From Ga0074130 sp964499485 (lineage in GTDB: Bacteria; Pseudomonadota; Gammaproteobacteria; Burkholderiales; Rhodocyclaceae): 64,000 bases of DNA. The stretch is from positions 1-64,000 of the forward strand of contig CAZCLF010000006.1 in NCBI GenBank assembly GCA_964499485.1. Direction: 5' to 3'. The notes below the pieces were generated by a model. That model was not told the origin of the DNA, ran no database searches, and saw only the letters and a list, made by a program, of their open reading frames with translations. Shown in pieces: positions 24,650-33,845 of the stretch (within the stretch, counting starts at the first letter, position 1; the number at the start of each line of letters is the position of its first letter). The translations under genes and the position numbers were made by a program.

Positions 24650-26140
24650 ATGATGAGCATATTGCAGGTCAGCCTCGGCGTGCTGGCCGTGGTGTTGGTG
24701 CTGGGCGGGCTGACATATTTTTATGTGCGCGACATTACTCAAAAGCAGCACACCATCCTGCGCAACTTCCCGATCATTGGGCATCTGCGCTATTTCTTTG
24801 AGCAGCTAGGCGAATACTTCCGTCAGTATTTCTTTCTGGGCGACCGTGAAGAAATGCCCTTCAACCGGGCCACACGGGGCTGGGTGTATCGCCTTGCTAA
24901 GGACGAAGGCGGTACCTTGGGCTTTGGCTCAACCTACAGCCTGCACGACCCGGGCGCGCTGATTTTTGTGAACGCCGCGTTTGCCGTGCTAGAAGAAGAC
25001 AAGCTGCCTACGCCACCGTTGATCATTGGCGAGGGCTACTGCGAGAAGCCCTTCACGGCACGCTCCATCATCAATATCAGCGGCATGAGCTTTGGGGCGA
25101 TTTCAAAGCCGGCAGTGCAGGCCCTGTCGCGCGGTGCGGCGGAGGCGGGCTGCTGGCTGGATACGGGCGAGGGTGGCTTGAGCCCTTTCCATCTGGAAGG
25201 CGGCTGCGACATCATCATGCAAATTGGCACAGCCAAATATGGCGTGCGCGATGAGAACGGCCACCTCTCCATTCCGCGACTGCATGCCTTGGCCGCCTAT
25301 GAAAACGTGCGCGCTTTCGAAATCAAGATGTCGCAAGGTGCCAAGCCGGGTAAAGGCGGCATTCTGCCGGGTGGCAAGGTGACTGCGGAAATTGCGGCGG
25401 TGCGCGGCATTCCGCTGGGGCAAGATTCCATTTCACCCAATCGTCACCGCGAGATCGGTAATGTGGATGAACTGCTCGACATGATCGAGCTGATTCGCCG
25501 CGAGACAGGTAAGCCAGTCGGCATTAAGACGGCCATTGGCGGCTGGGATTTCATGCATCTGCTGTGCGAAGGCATCCAGCGGCGCGGGCTGGGTAGTGCG
25601 CCGGACTTCATTGCCGTCGATGGCGGCGAAGGTGGTTCAGGCGCGGCGCCACAAGGCTTGGCCGATCACATGGGGTTGTCGATTGATGAGGCACTACCCC
25701 GTGTGGTCGATGCCTTGATCGAAGCCGGGCTGCGCGAACGCATCAAGGTGATTGCCGCTGGCAAGCTGGTGACCCCAGCACGTGCCGCGTGGGCCTTGGC
25801 CTGCGGCGCGGACTTTATTAATTCAGCACGTGGCTTTATGTTCTCGCTGGGCTGTATTCAGGCGCTGCGCTGCCACACCAATAGCTGCCCCACAGGCATC
25901 ACCACGCACAATGCCAAGCTGCAACGCGGCTTGGTAGTGGAGGAAAAGTATCTGCGCGTGGCGAATTACTGCCGCAACATGAACAAGGAAATCGACATGA
26001 TTGCCCACTCATGCGGGCTGCGACATGCGCGCGAGTTCAACCGGGGGCATGTCCGTATCGTCCAAGGGGATGGCCGCAGTATTGCGCTGAACATGCTCTA
26101 TCCACCGGGTGGCACGGCGGGCAATTCGAGCGTGCATTGA
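24650..26140 (+). CDS. Stand-alone FMN-binding glutamate synthase-like protein
   Basis: Protein of 496 residues with an N-terminal membrane helix (about 5-26), then a domain like the synthase half of GltB. Visible: ISGMSFGAISKPAVQALSRGA (split here), GAKPGKGGILPGGKV, FIAVDGGEGGSGAAP, and the cysteine cluster CIQALRCHTNSCPTG typical of the 3Fe-4S site. It lacks the glutaminase domain. Members of this family are found singly in many bacteria and their reaction is unproven. GGGGGAAATTAGG precedes the start. Confidence 0.88.
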   Translation: MMSILQVSLGVLAVVLVLGGLTYFYVRDITQKQHTILRNFPIIGHLRYFFEQLGEYFRQYFFLGDREEMPFNRATRGWVYRLAKDEGGTLGFGSTYSLHDPGALIFVNAAFAVLEEDKLPTPPLIIGEGYCEKPFTARSIINISGMSFGAISKPAVQALSRGAAEAGCWLDTGEGGLSPFHLEGGCDIIMQIGTAKYGVRDENGHLSIPRLHALAAYENVRAFEIKMSQGAKPGKGGILPGGKVTAEIAAVRGIPLGQDSISPNRHREIGNVDELLDMIELIRRETGKPVGIKTAIGGWDFMHLLCEGIQRRGLGSAPDFIAVDGGEGGSGAAPQGLADHMGLSIDEALPRVVDALIEAGLRERIKVIAAGKLVTPARAAWALACGADFINSARGFMFSLGCIQALRCHTNSCPTGITTHNAKLQRGLVVEEKYLRVANYCRNMNKEIDMIAHSCGLRHAREFNRGHVRIVQGDGRSIALNMLYPPGGTAGNSSVH

Positions 26141-26174
26141 ACGCATGTGACTCTGTGTTTGACGACTGCGTGAT

Positions 26175-27062
26175 TTAAAGCGTTTCCACCGGTGGGCGGT
26201 GCAAGCGCTCCCGTATCACTACGGCTAGACCGGCAAGCACAATCAGCCCAATGCCAATCCACGTCGGCCCATCGGGCAGGTGGTTGAAGATCAGTAGATC
26301 AAGCAGGCCTGCCCAGATCATTTGCGCATAAAGAAAGGGCGCCAGCGTTGAGGCTGGCGTTACGCGGAAAGCGCGGATCAGCAGGAAGTGGCCGGTTCCC
26401 CCGAGTACGCCCAGCATGCAGATCATGAAGGTATCAAACAGCCCCGGCTGAATATCGATCCAGATCCATGGCAGCAGCGCGGTGGTCGTCAGTGCGCCGA
26501 CCAATGCCGTGAAGAACAGCATGGTGACTGAGCTTTCGTGCGGTGCCAGCATACGCGTCATGAGCTGATAGACCGTATAGCAAAGCGCGCCAGCACCGGC
26601 GAATAACACTCCCAGCAGCGATACCTCACCGCCCGGCCGGGCGATCAACACCACACCAGCAAGCCCGATGAGCAAGGCAAACGCTTGTAGCCGCCCAACC
26701 TTCTCACCCAGCACCGGGCCGGCTAGCAGCCCAACCAGCAGCGGCGCGAGAAAAGCAATCGCGGTGGCTACGGTGAGCGGCAGCAGGCGGAAGCCGTAGA
26801 TGGTGAAAGTGGTGATGCCCAGCAGCATAAAGGCGCGGGCAATCTGCATTGCTGGCTTGGTGGTCTGCCAGAGACGCCGGCCGTGCGAGGGGAATAGCAA
26901 GATCAGCATCAACAGGCAATGCACGACGTAACGTGCCCACACCAGCATGGGGGTTGGATACTTCGCGGCCAGCCATTTGGCGGTGGCATCCATCGAGGCA
27001 AAGACGAAGACGGCGCAAAGCATCAACACGATGCCGCGCAGCACATTTTGTGGGGCACTCAT
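26175..27062 (-). CDS. DMT-superfamily (EamA) transporter
   Basis: Inner-membrane protein of 295 residues with ten predicted helices arranged as two EamA repeats. The repeat signature is in the first half (ARYVVHCLLMLILL; FAFLAPLLVGLLAGPVLGEKVG-type motif) and in the second (GTGHFLLIRAFRVTPASTLAPFLY). Substrate unknown; many relatives export amino acids or metabolites. Its start is 2 bp from the stop of nnr, so it is the last gene of the AEC-nnr-DMT operon. Confidence 0.9.
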   Translation of the reverse strand: MSAPQNVLRGIVLMLCAVFVFASMDATAKWLAAKYPTPMLVWARYVVHCLLMLILLFPSHGRRLWQTTKPAMQIARAFMLLGITTFTIYGFRLLPLTVATAIAFLAPLLVGLLAGPVLGEKVGRLQAFALLIGLAGVVLIARPGGEVSLLGVLFAGAGALCYTVYQLMTRMLAPHESSVTMLFFTALVGALTTTALLPWIWIDIQPGLFDTFMICMLGVLGGTGHFLLIRAFRVTPASTLAPFLYAQMIWAGLLDLLIFNHLPDGPTWIGIGLIVLAGLAVVIRERLHRPPVETL

Positions 27063-27064
27063 GG

Positions 27065-28543
27065 TCAGTGGGCTGCGATCCAGCTGTTCCAGAGGGTACG
27101 TGCTGGCACGATCAATTCGCCCGCCGTGAGCCCAATGGGGCCGGTACCAGCAGCCACCAGCGCATCCGCTGCAGCGCCATGCAGGTGAACGGCAGCGAGG
27201 AGCGAGGTAGCGGGATCATGCTGCTGCGCAAGGAATGCAGTCACAATGCCCAACAGCACATCCCCTGTGCCCGCAGTGCCAAGGGCTGGGTTGCCCGTGG
27301 CGTTGATGTACCAATTGCCATCTGGCAACGCCACCACGCTGCCACTGCCTTTGAGTACAACTACCGCATTGAGTCGCTTTGCCAGTTGCAGTGTGTTGCT
27401 GATGCGCTGCGCTTGTACGTCGGGCGTGGTGATGCCCAGCAGACGAGCGGCTTCAGCGGGATGGGGCGTTAATACCGTTGGTGCTGTGCGGCGGGCAATG
27501 TGCTTGACCAGTACGGGATGCGCGGCGATCAAGTTGAGTGCGTCTGCATCAATCGCCAATGGCACATTCGCGGTGATGGCAAGTTTGAGCGCAGCGAGTG
27601 CGGTATCGCTTTGGCCGAGACCGGGGCCGATGCCAATGGCACCAATGGCACCGCCAGCGCCGCTCACCTGTTCAATTGCATCAGCAACGCTGCGCAGCAT
27701 CAGCTCTGGCTGCTGCACATCGACAGCGATTGGGTTGAGCATGCCGACATATACGCGGCCGGCGCCGAGATGTAGCGCGGCGCGCGCGGCGAGCAGTGCC
27801 GCACCCGCCATGCCAGACGCACCACCGATGATGGCAGCGCTGCCATTACTGCCTTTGTGGCTGTTGTGCCGGCGCGCTTGCAGGGCGGGCTCAAAATTGG
27901 CACTAGAGATGAGATGACCTTCGCCAGCAGCAGCACTACTGGCATCGATGTCCAACGTCGCGCAATGCACTTCGCCAGCATGGTCGCGGCCTTCGAGTGT
28001 GTACAGGCCCGGCTTGGCAGCGATAAAAGTGAGGGTATGCGTGGCTTGTACGCAGCAGCCCATGACGGCGCCGGTATCGGCATTCAGGCCGCTGGGTGTG
28101 TCGAGCGCGAGGATGGGGCAGGACAGGGCGTTGAGCCGGGCAATCCAGTCGGCATACTGGCCTTCGATGGGGCGCGTCAGGCCAATCCCAAAGAGGCCGT
28201 CGATAGCGAGGGCGTAGTTCTTGATCTCAGGCAGTTGATCGCTGATTACGCCCCCCATGGCGAGCCAGTCATTGCGGGCGGCCTCGGCATCGGGTGGCAA
28301 CGGCTGTGTGGCTGCGGGGCTGGCAACCATAACGCTGTGGCCGCGCGCCTTTAGGTGGCGGGCGCAGACATAGGCATCGCCGCCGTTGTTGCCACCGCCC
28401 GCCACAATGAGAATGGCGCCGCAGCGATCAAGTACTAATTCGCCGGCCAGATCAGCTGCTGCCAAGCCGGCGCGCTCCATCAGGGGGCTGCCGTGATGGG
28501 CCGCTTCAAGTTGACGAATGGCAGGCGTGCGTAGGAGCAACAT
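27065..28543 (-). CDS. nnr: Bifunctional NAD(P)H-hydrate repair enzyme
   Basis: Cytoplasmic repair enzyme of 492 residues. The N-terminal epimerase half (about 1-215) has VAGGGNNGGDAYVCARHLK and ALDTPSGLNADTG. The C-terminal ADP-dependent dehydratase half (about 220-490) has HKGSNGSAAIIGGASGMAGA, GIGPGLGQ and NPALGTAGTGDVLLG. It restores damaged NADHX/NADPHX. It lies between the AEC and DMT transporter genes with gaps of 10 and 2 bp, so the three are cotranscribed. Confidence 0.95.
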   Translation of the reverse strand: MLLLRTPAIRQLEAAHHGSPLMERAGLAAADLAGELVLDRCGAILIVAGGGNNGGDAYVCARHLKARGHSVMVASPAATQPLPPDAEAARNDWLAMGGVISDQLPEIKNYALAIDGLFGIGLTRPIEGQYADWIARLNALSCPILALDTPSGLNADTGAVMGCCVQATHTLTFIAAKPGLYTLEGRDHAGEVHCATLDIDASSAAAGEGHLISSANFEPALQARRHNSHKGSNGSAAIIGGASGMAGAALLAARAALHLGAGRVYVGMLNPIAVDVQQPELMLRSVADAIEQVSGAGGAIGAIGIGPGLGQSDTALAALKLAITANVPLAIDADALNLIAAHPVLVKHIARRTAPTVLTPHPAEAARLLGITTPDVQAQRISNTLQLAKRLNAVVVLKGSGSVVALPDGNWYINATGNPALGTAGTGDVLLGIVTAFLAQQHDPATSLLAAVHLHGAAADALVAAGTGPIGLTAGELIVPARTLWNSWIAAH

Positions 28544-28553
28544 GGCGATGATC

Positions 28554-29522
28554 TTAACCCGTCAGGGTGAGTAGCAAAGGTACGGTCAGTGCGGCAATGA
28601 TGGTGGTCAGCACCAGTGCGGACGCCACCGGGCCTTCAATCGCTTTGAATTGACGCGACATCAAGTACACATTTACGCCAGTTGAAATCGAGGCCAGTAG
28701 CACGACAGTGCGTGTCTCCAGCGTGGGCAGGCCAATGAGTACAGCAATCGCCCAGACGGTCAGCGGCTGTATGACCAGCTTGACGAAGGTAATGCCAGCA
28801 CTGATTTGCCAGCCTTGCTTGATGCCGTATTCAGCCAGCCCCATGCCCAGCGCGATCAGCGCGAGTGGCATGGTGGCGCTGGAAATCAGATTCAGCGGCT
28901 CTTTGATTAGATGCGGCAAGGTCAACCCGGTCATGCCAAACGCCACCCCAAGCAAGATGCCGGAGACGAGCGGGTTCTTGAGCACGTTGAGCGTGGTTTT
29001 GCCAAAGCCTCTAAGCGAGAGCGAGCCATTGCGTGCCCATTCCACAGAAATCGTCACCATGGTCCACAGGGTGAGCGCATTGAATGTGATGACAAGTGCT
29101 GCCGAGGGGAGGGCGTCATCGCCCAGTGTTAGCTTTGCCAGTGGAATGCCGAGCAGCACGTTGTTCGAGAAGATGCCGCCGAGGGCGAAGACCGACTGGC
29201 CAACGCCATCCAGACCAAACACCTTCCAGGCAATCAAGCGGGCGAGGATAAAGGAAATCAGGCAACCGCCGAAATAGGCAATCAGCAGGCGCGCATCGAC
29301 CGGCGGCAGCTTGGAAAAATCGCTCATCAGATTGAAGAGCAGGGCGGGCATGGCCACGCTGAACACAAAGCGCGACAGGGCATCCGCCACACTGCTAGGC
29401 CAGTCGCCAAACCGCATCAGGCCGTAACCGACCAGCACCAAGAGGAAGAGCGGGGTGGCGAGGGCAGCGTGATGGGTGAAGGTGTCGAACAAGGCGGTGA
29501 TCCGGCTGTGATGAGGTGACAT
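28554..29522 (-). CDS. AEC family (auxin efflux carrier-like) transporter
   Basis: Inner-membrane carrier of 322 residues with about ten helices. Typical AEC features: hydrophobic N-terminal helix, ALFNLMSDFSKLP, the crossover region GGIFSNNVLLGIPLA (about 118-132), and MPLALIALGMGLAEYG in the second half. Related proteins carry malate, malonate or other small molecules; substrate unknown. First gene of the operon with nnr. It diverges from the ABC transporter operon. Confidence 0.92.
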   Translation of the reverse strand: MSPHHSRITALFDTFTHHAALATPLFLLVLVGYGLMRFGDWPSSVADALSRFVFSVAMPALLFNLMSDFSKLPPVDARLLIAYFGGCLISFILARLIAWKVFGLDGVGQSVFALGGIFSNNVLLGIPLAKLTLGDDALPSAALVITFNALTLWTMVTISVEWARNGSLSLRGFGKTTLNVLKNPLVSGILLGVAFGMTGLTLPHLIKEPLNLISSATMPLALIALGMGLAEYGIKQGWQISAGITFVKLVIQPLTVWAIAVLIGLPTLETRTVVLLASISTGVNVYLMSRQFKAIEGPVASALVLTTIIAALTVPLLLTLTG

Positions 29523-29625
29523 GATACCGCCACACCAAGGTGCTGATCGGGAAGTCGGCCTGACAGGGCTTTCCCCGTTTATTCCGAGCTACAGCATTGC
29601 GCTCAGCCGCGTTAAACTGCCTGCC

Positions 29626-30603
29626 ATGCTGACTTACCTGATCCGGCGCTTCCTGTATGCGCTTCCGATATTGATCGGGGTGAATCTACTCACCTTCGTC
29701 CTGTTCTTCGTGGTGAATACACCCGATGACATGGCACGTATGCAGCTTGGCGCTAAACGCGTAACGCCAGAGGCCATTGAGAAATGGAAGGCCGAGCGCG
29801 GCTACGACAAACCCTTGCTGTGGAATGCCCCGGCGCCCGGCACTGACAAGGTCACGAACACCATCTTCTTTGAGAAGTCGCTATCGATGTTTGCCTTTGA
29901 ATTTGGGCAGGCCGACGATGGTCGCGACATCCTGAATGAAATCCGCAGTCGCATGGGGCCATCACTGGCGATTGCCATTCCGGTGTTTGTCCTTGGCCTG
30001 TGGTCAGCTATTTCCTTTGCGTTGTTGCTGGTGTTTTTCCGTGCCACCTACCTCGACTTTGCTGGGGTAGTGCTCTGCGTAGCGATGATGTCAATTTCCA
30101 GTTTGTTCTACATCATTGGCGGGCAATGGCTGATCAGCAAGGTCTGGCATCTGGTGCCAATCTCTGGTCTGGGCAGCGGCCTAGATGCTGCGCGCTTCTT
30201 AGTTCTGCCCGTGGTCATCAGCGTGATTGGTGGCTTGGGTGGTGCAGCGCGTTGGTACCGCACCATCTTTCTGGAAGAGAGCAACCGCGACTATGTACGC
30301 ACCGCTCGTGCCAAAGGCTTGTCTGAGTTGGCGGTGTTGTTCCGCCATGTGCTGAAGAACGCCATGATTCCAATTCTGACGGGCGTGGTGGTGGTGATTC
30401 CGTCGCTGTTCCTTGGCAGCCTGCTGATTGAATCCTTCTTCGGTATTCCTGGGCTGGGCAGCTACACCATTGACGCCATCAACGCGCAGGACTTTGCGGT
30501 GGTGCGCGCCATGGTGTTCATTGGGTCGGTGTTGTATATCGTTGGCCTGTGGCTGACCGATATTTCCTACACCTTGGTGGATCCTCGGATTCGTCTGAGC
30601 TAA
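29626..30603 (+). CDS. ABC transporter permease, DppB/YejB type
   Basis: Inner-membrane permease of 325 residues. The start ATG 29626 begins MLTYLIRRFLYALPILIGVN, the standard DppB-type N-terminus; an upstream in-frame ATG at 29521 overlaps the divergent gene and gives no homology. A hydrophilic insert (about 30-115) is followed by five helices and the EAA loop (YVRTARAKGLSELAVLFRHVLKNAMIP). It begins a three-gene operon for peptide or opine-type uptake. No periplasmic binding protein is present nearby. Confidence 0.92.
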   Translation: MLTYLIRRFLYALPILIGVNLLTFVLFFVVNTPDDMARMQLGAKRVTPEAIEKWKAERGYDKPLLWNAPAPGTDKVTNTIFFEKSLSMFAFEFGQADDGRDILNEIRSRMGPSLAIAIPVFVLGLWSAISFALLLVFFRATYLDFAGVVLCVAMMSISSLFYIIGGQWLISKVWHLVPISGLGSGLDAARFLVLPVVISVIGGLGGAARWYRTIFLEESNRDYVRTARAKGLSELAVLFRHVLKNAMIPILTGVVVVIPSLFLGSLLIESFFGIPGLGSYTIDAINAQDFAVVRAMVFIGSVLYIVGLWLTDISYTLVDPRIRLS

Positions 30604-30621
30604 GGCCAGGGACACGTACCG

Positions 30622-31980
30622 ATGAAACTCGTTCTTCTCTGGTCTGATCTGCTGTTCTTCCTGCTGGTGGCGATCTGTATTGGCGGTGCCTGGTGGGCTT
30701 ATCGTTCGCCACAGCTTGCTGCGTCATGGCGGCAAGTAGGCGCGAGCCGTTCGGGTGTGGCCGCGGCAACCGTACTGGTGTGCTTTGTGCTGGTGGCGCT
30801 GCTGGATTCCGTACATTACCGAGAGCGTCTGCCAGCGCAGCCCGGTGCCGATGCCGGGGCCACTGTGCAATATGCAGTCGAGGTGCAGTCCGCGCTGGAT
30901 GCCTTGCTGTCAAAGCAAAAGACGAATACCGAAAAAACCTATTCTGCGCCGCTGGCAACACATCTGTTCGCCAAGGAAAGCCGGGCAAATGGGCAGGGCC
31001 GTGACTATCCGCGCCTCAAGTTTGGCGGAAGCCATCTGGCTGATCCGGCACTGAATCAATCGGACGTGCGCGAGCGTGCAATCCTTGGTTTGATGGCCGG
31101 GTTGTCGGTGTGGGGCTTGTTAGCATTTGTGATCCGCCGCTATGCACAGCCACGCGCGTCATGGTTTGCTTGGAATGCGCTGATCTGGACACTGGCCGGC
31201 ATTATTCTGATTGCGAGTGTTGTGATGGCCTTGATGCCTTACTACCATGTGTTCGGCACAGACAAGGTGGGCAACGATGTGCTCTACCTAACCTTGAAGA
31301 GCATACGGACCGCACTGATGATCGGCACACTAACTACGTTGGCCATGCTGCCGGCGGCCTTGCTGCTCGGTATTCTCGCCGGTTACAAGGGGGGCTGGAT
31401 TGATGATGTGATCCAGTACGTCTACACCGTGCTTAATTCGATTCCGGGTGTGCTGCTGATTGCAGCTGCAATCCTCATGATGCAGGTGGTGATTGATTCA
31501 CACCCTGAGTGGTTTGCCACGGCGGCCGAGCGTGCAGATGCGCGCTTGTTGTCGCTCTGTCTGATCATGGGCATTACCAGTTGGACGGGCTTGTGCCGGT
31601 TGCTCCGCGCTGAAACGCTCAAGTTGCGTGAGCTTGAGTTTGTTCAAGCTGCACGGGCCTTTGGGGTGTCAGGCTTTAGCATCATGGCGCGCCACATCCT
31701 GCCGAATCTGATGCACATCGTGATGATTTCGGTGGTGATGGATTTCTCAGGCTTGGTGTTGGCCGAGGCGGTGCTGTCTTACGTTGGCATTGGCGTTGAT
31801 CCGAGCACGATCAGCTTCGGCACCATGATCAATGCGGCACGCATGGAGCTGGCACGCGAACCCATGGTGTGGTGGTCGCTGATTTCAGCGTTTTGTTTCA
31901 TGTTCGTGTTGGTGCTGGCGGCGAATCTGTTTGCCGATGTGGTGCGCGATGCGTTTGATCCGCGTGGGAGGGCAGCATGA
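30622..31980 (+). CDS. ABC transporter permease, DppC/YejE type with extended N-terminus
   Basis: Inner-membrane permease of 452 residues, about 110-150 longer than usual DppC proteins. The extension (about 1-195) has helices near 8-27, 47-62, 155-171 and 188-210, and a soluble loop (about 70-150). The canonical part starts with HVFGTDKVGNDVLY (about 212). The EAA loop is EFVQAARAFGVSGFSIMARHILPN (split here). Its stop overlaps the next start by ATGA. The extra helices are odd and may form a scaffold with the partner permease. Confidence 0.9.
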   Translation: MKLVLLWSDLLFFLLVAICIGGAWWAYRSPQLAASWRQVGASRSGVAAATVLVCFVLVALLDSVHYRERLPAQPGADAGATVQYAVEVQSALDALLSKQKTNTEKTYSAPLATHLFAKESRANGQGRDYPRLKFGGSHLADPALNQSDVRERAILGLMAGLSVWGLLAFVIRRYAQPRASWFAWNALIWTLAGIILIASVVMALMPYYHVFGTDKVGNDVLYLTLKSIRTALMIGTLTTLAMLPAALLLGILAGYKGGWIDDVIQYVYTVLNSIPGVLLIAAAILMMQVVIDSHPEWFATAAERADARLLSLCLIMGITSWTGLCRLLRAETLKLRELEFVQAARAFGVSGFSIMARHILPNLMHIVMISVVMDFSGLVLAEAVLSYVGIGVDPSTISFGTMINAARMELAREPMVWWSLISAFCFMFVLVLAANLFADVVRDAFDPRGRAA

Positions 31981-33809
31981 GCGCCGTGAATATCAAACCG
32001 CTGCTACGCGTCAGCAATCTCTCGGTGCAGATTGGTGCCGGACGGCCCGTGGATGACGTGTCCTTCGAGATCAAGCCTGGCGAGACGTTTGCGCTCTTGG
32101 GTGAGTCTGGCTGCGGCAAGTCGATGACGGCATTGGCCGTGATGCGCTTGTTGCCGCCTGCGGCACAATTGACCGCCGGTAGCGTGACGTATGGCGAACA
32201 GGAGTTGTTGGCTCTGACCGAAGCCGAAATGCGCGCTGTGCGCGGCGGCGGCATGGGCATGATTTTTCAAGAGCCTGCCACCAGCCTGAACCCGGTGATG
32301 ACGATTGGTCGGCAGATTGAGGAAGTGCTGGATCTGCATCTCGGTTTGCGCGGCGCACCCGCACGCAAGCGTGCCCGTGAGTTGCTCGAGGCGGTGGGTT
32401 TGCCGGAAGCCGAGCGACGTCTGGATGAATATCCCTTCCAGTTGTCTGGTGGGATGAAACAGCGTGCCATGATTGCCATGGCGCTGGCGGGTGAGCCCGA
32501 GTTGTTGATTGCTGACGAGCCCACCACTGCACTGGATGTGACCTTACAGGCGCAGGTGCTCGATTTGCTCAAGGAGCTGCAGCGCGAGCGCGGCATGGGC
32601 ATGCTGCTGATCACACACGATCTGGGTGTAGTCGAACGCATGGCCGATCATGTGGGCGTCATGTATGCCGGTCAATTGGTGGAGGTTGCCCCCCGCGAGC
32701 AGTTCTTCGCCAACCCGGCGCATCCGTATTCACGTAAGTTATTTGCTGCGCTACCAGAGCGTGCTGGGCGCGGGCAGCGATTGGCAACCATTCCCGGCCT
32801 CGTCCCTGCGCTGGATGTTAAACACACCGGTTGCCGTTTCACACCGCGTTGCAGCGAGGCTTTGGCACATTGCAGCAGTACCTTGCCCGAGTGGTTTGGC
32901 ATGGCGGGGGCACAGCAGGTTCGTTGCCATCTGTTCGACCCGCAGCAGATGGGCATGAATACGGTGATCAAGTCGGTACCTGCGGCACCCGTCGAAGAGA
33001 CGCGTATCGCATCCTCAGGGCCGCTGTTGGAGGTGCGTGACCTACAGGTTCACTTCCCGATCCGTAAAGGGTTGTTGCAGCGGACGGTGGGCCATGTGCC
33101 TGCAGTGGATGGCATTTCCTTTTCGCTTGCTGCCGGTCGAACGCTGGCATTGGTCGGCGAGTCTGGTTGCGGCAAAACGACTGCAGGTAAGGCCATTTTG
33201 CAACTGATTGCGCCGACAGGCGGGAGTGTGAAGCTCGCAAGGCAGGAGCTCACGGGCTTGTCTGGTGCTGCGCTCCACCCGCTGCGCTCACAAGCACAGA
33301 TGGTGTTTCAGGACCCATTCTCGTCGCTCAATCCACGCTTGCGAATTGGCGCCATCATTGCCGAAGGCATGCAGGCGCTTGGGCAAACAGAAAATATGGC
33401 AGAGCGAATTGCCGAGCTGCTGGAGCAAGTGGGTCTGCGTGCTGACATGGCCACGCGTTATCCGCATGAGTTCTCGGGTGGGCAGCGTCAGCGTATTGCC
33501 ATTGCGCGTGCGTTGGCAGTGAATCCCAAACTGCTGATTTGTGATGAACCTACCAGTGCGCTGGATGTGTCGGTACAGGCGCAGATCATCAATTTGCTCC
33601 ATGACCTACAACAAAAGCTGGGGCTGGCGTATTTGTTCATCACCCACAATATGGCGGTGGTGGACTATCTGGCCGATGAAGTCGCGGTGATGTACAAAGG
33701 CCGCATTGTTGAGCATGGCAGTGCTGATGACGTATTGGCGCATCCCCGGCACGCATATACCCAGACGCTGCTCGCCGCCGCTTTCAGCCCGCTGCGCGGG
33801 GCTGCTTAA
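31977..33809 (+). CDS. Fused dual ABC ATPase of a peptide-type transporter (DppD-DppF/YejF-like)
   Basis: Cytoplasmic ATPase of 610 residues with two complete ABC domains. Domain 1 (about 8-300): Walker A GESGCGKS, signature LSGGMKQR, Walker B LLIADEPTTALD, then the C-terminal Cys-rich oligopeptide region (CRFTPRC). Domain 2 (about 345-605): GESGCGKT, FSGGQRQR, LLICDEPTSALD. It overlaps the permease gene by 4 bp. The substrate class is peptide, opine or a related solute by family. Confidence 0.95.
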   Translation: MSAVNIKPLLRVSNLSVQIGAGRPVDDVSFEIKPGETFALLGESGCGKSMTALAVMRLLPPAAQLTAGSVTYGEQELLALTEAEMRAVRGGGMGMIFQEPATSLNPVMTIGRQIEEVLDLHLGLRGAPARKRARELLEAVGLPEAERRLDEYPFQLSGGMKQRAMIAMALAGEPELLIADEPTTALDVTLQAQVLDLLKELQRERGMGMLLITHDLGVVERMADHVGVMYAGQLVEVAPREQFFANPAHPYSRKLFAALPERAGRGQRLATIPGLVPALDVKHTGCRFTPRCSEALAHCSSTLPEWFGMAGAQQVRCHLFDPQQMGMNTVIKSVPAAPVEETRIASSGPLLEVRDLQVHFPIRKGLLQRTVGHVPAVDGISFSLAAGRTLALVGESGCGKTTAGKAILQLIAPTGGSVKLARQELTGLSGAALHPLRSQAQMVFQDPFSSLNPRLRIGAIIAEGMQALGQTENMAERIAELLEQVGLRADMATRYPHEFSGGQRQRIAIARALAVNPKLLICDEPTSALDVSVQAQIINLLHDLQQKLGLAYLFITHNMAVVDYLADEVAVMYKGRIVEHGSADDVLAHPRHAYTQTLLAAAFSPLRGAA

Positions 33810-33840
33810 GTCAGTCGGCAGCGCTGCTGCAGACTGACTT
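33808..33840. repeat. Hairpin between convergent ABC and transglycosylase genes
   Basis: AAGTCAGTC and GACTGACTT form a perfect 9-bp stem around a 15-nt loop that itself contains GCAGCGCTGC. No T-run follows on either strand. Its position in a 36-bp convergent gap suggests a transcription or RNA-end function. Confidence 0.6.
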
Positions 33841-33845
33841 CCACC

